Source: Elusimicrobia bacterium RIFCSPLOWO2_01_FULL_60_11 (GTDB lineage Bacteria > Elusimicrobiota > Elusimicrobia > 2-02-FULL-39-32). From it: a stretch of 10,433 nucleotides of DNA. The DNA lies in NCBI GenBank assembly GCA_001800085.1, contig MGUS01000020.1:147-10579 (forward strand), written 5' to 3'. The notes beneath the pieces are model-generated. The model saw nothing but the letters and a program-made list of their open reading frames with translations. It searched no databases and was not told the DNA's origin. Every line of letters starts with the position of its first letter. The stretch's first letter is position 1. Positions 8,101-10,433 of the stretch are shown here, piece by piece. A program made the translations under genes and the position numbers.

Positions 8101-10433
8101 TCACCTTGGGCTCGCCTTTAGCATCGACCCGGTCGTAACTCTTTTCGGTCGCGCCGGAGCCGCCGATGACTTTAAGAAATCCGAAGGAGTCGACCCATTT
8201 GCCGATCGCTTCTCCCAGAGTGGTCCAGCCGGTATGGTGGAATATGGCCACCATGCCCAAGCCCGCCTTGTCGGCCACAAACCTGGCTAAAAAGTTCTGG
8301 AACGCGCCTTCGATCTTGCCGCTGGTGCTCGAAGTGAGCAGGAACTGCGTCATGAGGACCGTGACTCCGATCTCCTTTATGGCTTGGGAAAGCTCCGGGG
8401 TTTTATCCGTGTTCTCAAAACGCGTCACGCGGTAGACCGTGAATTCAGAAGGCGTGCGGTCCTTTTGGATGACCACTAATTCTGGTTTGGCTTGCTTGAG
8501 CGCGACGGGATCGAGCTGCTTGTTGCGGTCCTGCACCATTTTGCCTGCGGCCGCTCTTTCTACGATCTGATAATACGGGACGTCCTCATCTGCGGTTTCA
8601 ACATGGAACATTATTTTGGGCTCCCGGATCATGCCGCGGAGAGAGTCCAGCCGATCCTTGCGGCCTTCTACGGCCGACCAATTCCGCGAAACCTTGAGGA
8701 CAATGGCTAGAGGCGTCCTCTCATAAGGCTTGATGATAGGGTAGATGTCGCTGAAGAGTATGTTCTGCTCGATATCCAGCTTGCTGGCGTCTATTTCTAT
8801 CTTGCGGATGCGCTCAGGCTGTCCGGAAGCGTTGTTGATGAGCGTATATCCCGCATTGACCGATATCTTCCCGGCCAGGTTCGACCCTTTGATGTCGATT
8901 CCTTCCTCGGGGTCGCCATCAAAATCCTTGCCGCCGCTGTCTTGCCTGCGGATGCCTTCGGGCACCTTGGGATCGAGAGAATTCTTGACCGCCCCATGAC
9001 CGAACATCTGGGCGCGGTAATAGACCTGCTTCTCGTCTTCGAGGACCAGGACCAGCGCGATCTCGGCGCCGCCCACCTTTCCCCTGCTTTGAAGCATGAT
9101 CTTCTCCACAGGGCCCTTAGGGTCATGCAATATCCTGTTTTCCCCGATCCAACCGCGCCCGATCTTTGCGACCACGACGATTTTGGATTCGATCGGAGTC
9201 CACACGGGCTTTTTCCTGCCCTCGGATTTAGCAAGCTCTGTTTCGCGTGTGCGCCGCTCGAGCTCCCTGTTCCTGGTTTCAAGCACGCCATCAAGGACGC
9301 CTTTGAGCTTGTCCAAATCAACGTCCTCGGGGTCGGTATTTGTGAAGTCCACGACGACCTTGTCAGCGAACGCCGTTTTCAGAGTATTGTTGTTCTTGAG
9401 CAGGATGCGTCCGACACGGGCATCATAGATGCCCTGCGCACTCCCGTCGTGCGTCCCGGGATGCCACCCGTCCATGAAGTAGTCGGCGATCTTCCCCATC
9501 CTCTCCTTGCCTCTGGAATCCGGATCCGCATCCCGGCTGTCGAACCAGTCTTGATGGCTCAATGTGGATACGGTGAGCTCTCCCGCTTGATTGAAAGGAC
9601 CGAACCCCGGGATCACGATCTCTTTGACATATTCTCCCAGACCGCCTTCGAGGGCCAGAGGGGTGATGATGCCGAGGCGCATGGGTTGGGAGAGCGGCCA
9701 CATCGGGAGTAGGCCCAGGCCAGGGTTTTCCATGATGGTATTGACCTCGGCGCTGATCTCGGACTTCAATTCATTGAGCCGTTCATTGTGATATTCACGC
9801 CAGTGGAGCAGGGTTTTCTCATCCTTTCTGTTTCTTTCATCTTGCTTTTCGAATTCAGCGAGTTTTTCAGCGGCAAGGATCTGCGCCGCGATCGTTCCAT
9901 AGATGATGGAATCCACCACCTTTTTGGCTGCATCGGACTCTTTGGCCAATTCCGAGCCCTTTTCAAAACGCGCCTTGTTCACGGCGATGAAGTATTTCCC
10001 GTCCGCGCCGAGCTTCAGAGAGGCCAGCTTGGACATCACGATAAAATCGCTGTCACTTCCCGTCAGGTCGGGGAATTCTTCGATGACCACGTCCAATGCG
10101 GGTTTATCCCCAAGCCGCATTGCCAGGTCCTTGGCGAGGGCGGTAAGAGCTTCGTCCGGCTTGCCTGCGGCTTGCGCACTGCTTCTCTTCTTGAATATAG
10201 AGCCAAAAAACGGGATGGCAGCGTATCTAAAGCCATTCAGGTCCACAGTCGTGCCGCTCAACGCGGCATTTGCCGGTTGTGGAAAGAAATTATAAATGAC
10301 ATAGAAGACGACCGCGGAGGCGGCCACCGCGAAGAATATCATGGCCCTTGTCTTGTTCGAAAGGATCCATTTCCAGGTCCGCACGGCCGCGAAAGCCGAG
10401 AGCCCTGCTGACCAGTACGAGATGTCTTTGGAG
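1..10433 (-). CDS. Giant multidomain membrane protein, internal fragment (both ends outside window)
   Basis: One uninterrupted minus-strand frame (codons ending at position 2, 5, 8 and so on) runs across the whole window, giving about 3,477 residues with no stop. Register was confirmed at independent anchors (10283, 9680, 8234, 7382, 6986, 6170, 5282, 2915, 1577, 2). The translation is protein-like throughout, with amphipathic helices, about 20 clear hydrophobic helices, beta-rich stretches and Pro/acidic linkers, and no sign of a frameshift. In order it holds a membrane helix, a charged helical segment, a GT35/GT5-like region, a linker, a membrane metallopeptidase-like segment, a soluble insert, a polytopic membrane block, a beta domain and a helical tail. 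Function as a whole is unknown; a cell-envelope glycan role is inferred from the domains. I noted only one Cys codon (residue 2359). The start is not determined: upstream codons stay open to the edge, and Val17 or Met31 lack a good ribosome binding site. Bacterial genes this long are rare and best known from Omnitrophota. Confidence 0.95.
2123..2512 (-). other. Beta-rich domain, possibly a carbohydrate-binding-like sandwich
   Basis: Residues about 2641-2770 alternate short hydrophobic strands with polar turns: GVIDVSIPVADF, FPFLRVRVPSGNFAPGSRAD, AWAVLPDGGRVQLQLNP, GGFHNIELLDPLRRKTG and GSIDVRFRIYNSNE. The pattern resembles jelly-roll modules such as carbohydrate-binding or galactose-binding-like domains, in which a 'strand-ADALAW-strand' hairpin is followed by a G-D/N-xxxDL-like edge. 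No specific family can be named. It comes directly after the last membrane helix and a Ser/Glu/Pro-rich linker (about residues 2545-2640), so it probably projects into the extracytoplasmic space or the cytoplasm next to the membrane. Confidence 0.4.
2900..5302 (-). other. Large polytopic membrane domain, family not recognised
   Basis: Residues about 1711-2511 hold at least 15 hydrophobic helices. Examples are 1712-1731, 1793-1811, 1817-1837, 1903-1922, 1932-1952, 2008-2029 and the last at 2493-2511. Loops are rich in Trp, Tyr, Arg and Lys. Longer hydrophilic loops lie at about 1762-1792 (SINPPTDAKGVPTSEADTD) and 1953-2007. A basic/acidic Pro-rich loop (WDRRREDAERPPEPTAQSPP) sits near position 3430. 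Scattered charged residues inside helices, such as Asp2023, could line a polar path, so a channel, flippase or transport role is conceivable, but no transporter signature was found. The only Cys codon noted in the whole frame (residue 2359, at 3356-3358) is here. Membrane topology is read by eye. Confidence 0.8.
5306..5746 (-). other. Soluble insert between two membrane blocks
   Basis: Residues about 1563-1709 are hydrophilic and contain no membrane helix. The first part is helical and acidic (for example DELSDSEFIERLNRYLTKAE). A beta-like stretch follows (QVRILVQTIQP, then NWEVTFLSWQLLQIMGYVK). No family is recognised. It separates the HETTH-bearing helices from the large polytopic block and may be a regulatory or docking loop of the metallopeptidase-like unit. 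Confidence 0.45.
5750..6403 (-). other. Membrane-embedded zinc metallopeptidase-like segment (HETTH)
   Basis: Residues about 1344-1561. A hydrophobic double segment (1346-1381) is followed by a basic loop (Arg1384, Lys1388, Lys1389). Then comes VVVAHETTHIVV with His1421, Glu1422 and His1425 (6158-6172), the HExxH zinc signature. Forty residues later IIGEALAQGFDALLLP supplies Glu1465 (6038-6040) as a plausible third ligand, with Ala and Asp placed roughly as in the E..A(D) motif of gluzincins such as M48/HtpX. Two more hydrophobic helices follow (about 1499-1519 and 1527-1552). The arrangement of membrane helices, AHExxH and a downstream Glu resembles HtpX-type membrane peptidases. The basic loop would put the site on the cytoplasmic face. 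The M50 and CAAX/ABI (EExxxR) motifs are not present. An HExxH can occur by chance, but the hydrophobic beta-strand-like approach and the Glu spacing support it. Confidence 0.6.
6590..6625. repeat. In-frame tandem repeat, 2 x 18 bp
   Basis: Two perfect back-to-back copies of ACTCATGCCCTCAGCTTC (plus strand), at 6590-6607 and 6608-6625, encode the hexapeptide EAEGMS twice on the minus strand; a decayed third copy (ACTCGTGTCCTC) follows at about 6626. The unit length is a multiple of three, so copy-number change would keep the frame. It lies in the linker between the GT-B-like region and the metallopeptidase-like membrane block, just before a helix and the acidic/Pro stretch DELPDDDVEAPAPVSAP. 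It looks like a flexible linker formed by replication slippage. Confidence 0.9.
6833..9682 (-). other. GT-B glycan phosphorylase/synthase-like region (GT35/GT5-like, degenerate)
   Basis: Residues about 251-1200 carry weak matches, in the right order, to the alpha-glucan phosphorylase (GT35)/glycogen synthase (GT5) superfamily. GIITPLALEGGLGEY (254-268) resembles the N-terminal GGLG loop. HHTGWTTLGEAIGKW (732 on) resembles the phosphorylase HT..LPEAL.KW segment. LDLTAKQIRVANREIIRSA resembles the LD..AL.IGFARRFATYKRA segment. AVVAGGDNPNSLGK (from 1010) resembles the AGKAHP..E.GK segment. DNTGTSG followed by IEVTAYGTPAVLS (1139-1160) resembles EASGTSGMKAALNGVLNLS. Family members use a GT-B fold to transfer or phosphorolyse glucans. 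Here the PLP-binding Lys that follows GTSG-Met is replaced (GTSGPP), and the phosphate-binding Lys of the YKR motif is not seen, although one Arg aligns. A beta-rich insert (around residues 500-610) interrupts the fold. It may be a non-catalytic glucan-binding relative or a changed glycosyltransferase. The alignment was made by eye. Confidence 0.5.
9716..10045 (-). other. Charged helical, possibly coiled-coil segment
   Basis: Residues about 130-239 are rich in Lys, Glu, Asp, Ala and Arg with few helix breakers, for example AAEKLAEFEKQDERNRKDEK and the following WREYHNERLNELKSEISAEV. This predicts long helices that could form a coiled coil or a spacer. The segment joins the N-proximal membrane helix to the GT-B-like region. 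No catalytic motif is visible. The region between it and the membrane helix (about residues 51-129) is mixed alpha/beta with no recognised family. Confidence 0.5.
10283..10345 (-). other. Single transmembrane helix near the N-terminal edge
   Basis: Residues 30-50 of the visible protein form one strongly hydrophobic stretch (AMIFFAVAASAVVFYVIYNF). It is preceded by Lys21, Lys27 and Arg29 and followed by PQPANA. By the positive-inside rule the N-side would be cytoplasmic and the following large soluble region extracytoplasmic. The Ala-Asn-Ala after the helix resembles a signal peptidase site, so this could be a signal peptide if translation started just upstream (GTG at residue 17 or ATG at residue 31). 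No convincing Shine-Dalgarno sequence precedes either codon, and the frame stays open upstream, so an internal membrane helix is preferred. Confidence 0.75.

Noticed and set aside
10340..10384. Possible true start at GTG (residue 17) or ATG (residue 31) with a signal peptide ending in ANA
   Set aside because: No clear Shine-Dalgarno sequence lies at the right distance, and the frame and protein-like sequence continue upstream to the edge. Kept only as an alternative.
1..10433. Operon of several separate genes on the minus strand
   Set aside because: No stop occurs in the frame at any domain boundary, and codon register is continuous, so the modules belong to one polypeptide.

Overview
The whole 10.4-kb window appears to be the inside of one giant protein-coding gene on the minus strand. 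Reading the reverse complement from position 10432 down to position 2, I followed one frame for about 3,477 codons with no stop. Codon register was re-checked at more than a dozen anchor points across the window and held at all of them. Neither end of the gene is in the window: the frame is open at both edges, and I see no convincing start. No intergenic space, RNA gene, promoter, terminator, IS element or CRISPR array is visible. The many plus-strand and other minus-frame ORFs are shadows of this gene.

Organism: a bacterial reading frame of more than 10 kb, with alternating soluble and polytopic membrane blocks, moderate-to-high GC and a strong preference for C/G-ending codons (ATC, GTC, CTC, TTC, AAG, GAG), fits the giant membrane proteins known from Candidatus Omnitrophota (OP3) and related lineages. 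This is inference; no taxonomic marker is present.

Layout in protein order (N to C, i.e. high to low coordinates; residue numbers count from 10432): (1) one hydrophobic helix, residues 30-50; (2) a charged helical segment, about 130-240; (3) a roughly 950-residue soluble region, about 251-1200, with a string of weak matches to the GT-B glycan phosphorylase/synthase superfamily (GT35, GT5), but with the PLP-binding lysine position replaced; (4) an acidic/Pro linker with a tandem 18-bp repeat; (5) a membrane block with an HETTH zinc-metallopeptidase motif at 1421-1425 and a candidate third ligand Glu1465; (6) a soluble insert, about 1563-1709; (7) a large polytopic membrane block, about 1711-2511; (8) a beta-rich domain, about 2640-2770; (9) a long, mainly helical soluble tail of unknown function running off the window.

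Taken together, the polypeptide looks like a membrane-embedded envelope machine joining a glucan-handling (possibly non-catalytic) domain, a membrane metallopeptidase-like centre and a many-pass membrane domain. The combination is not one I recognise. Joint action in surface glycan synthesis, export, binding or degradation is a hypothesis only.
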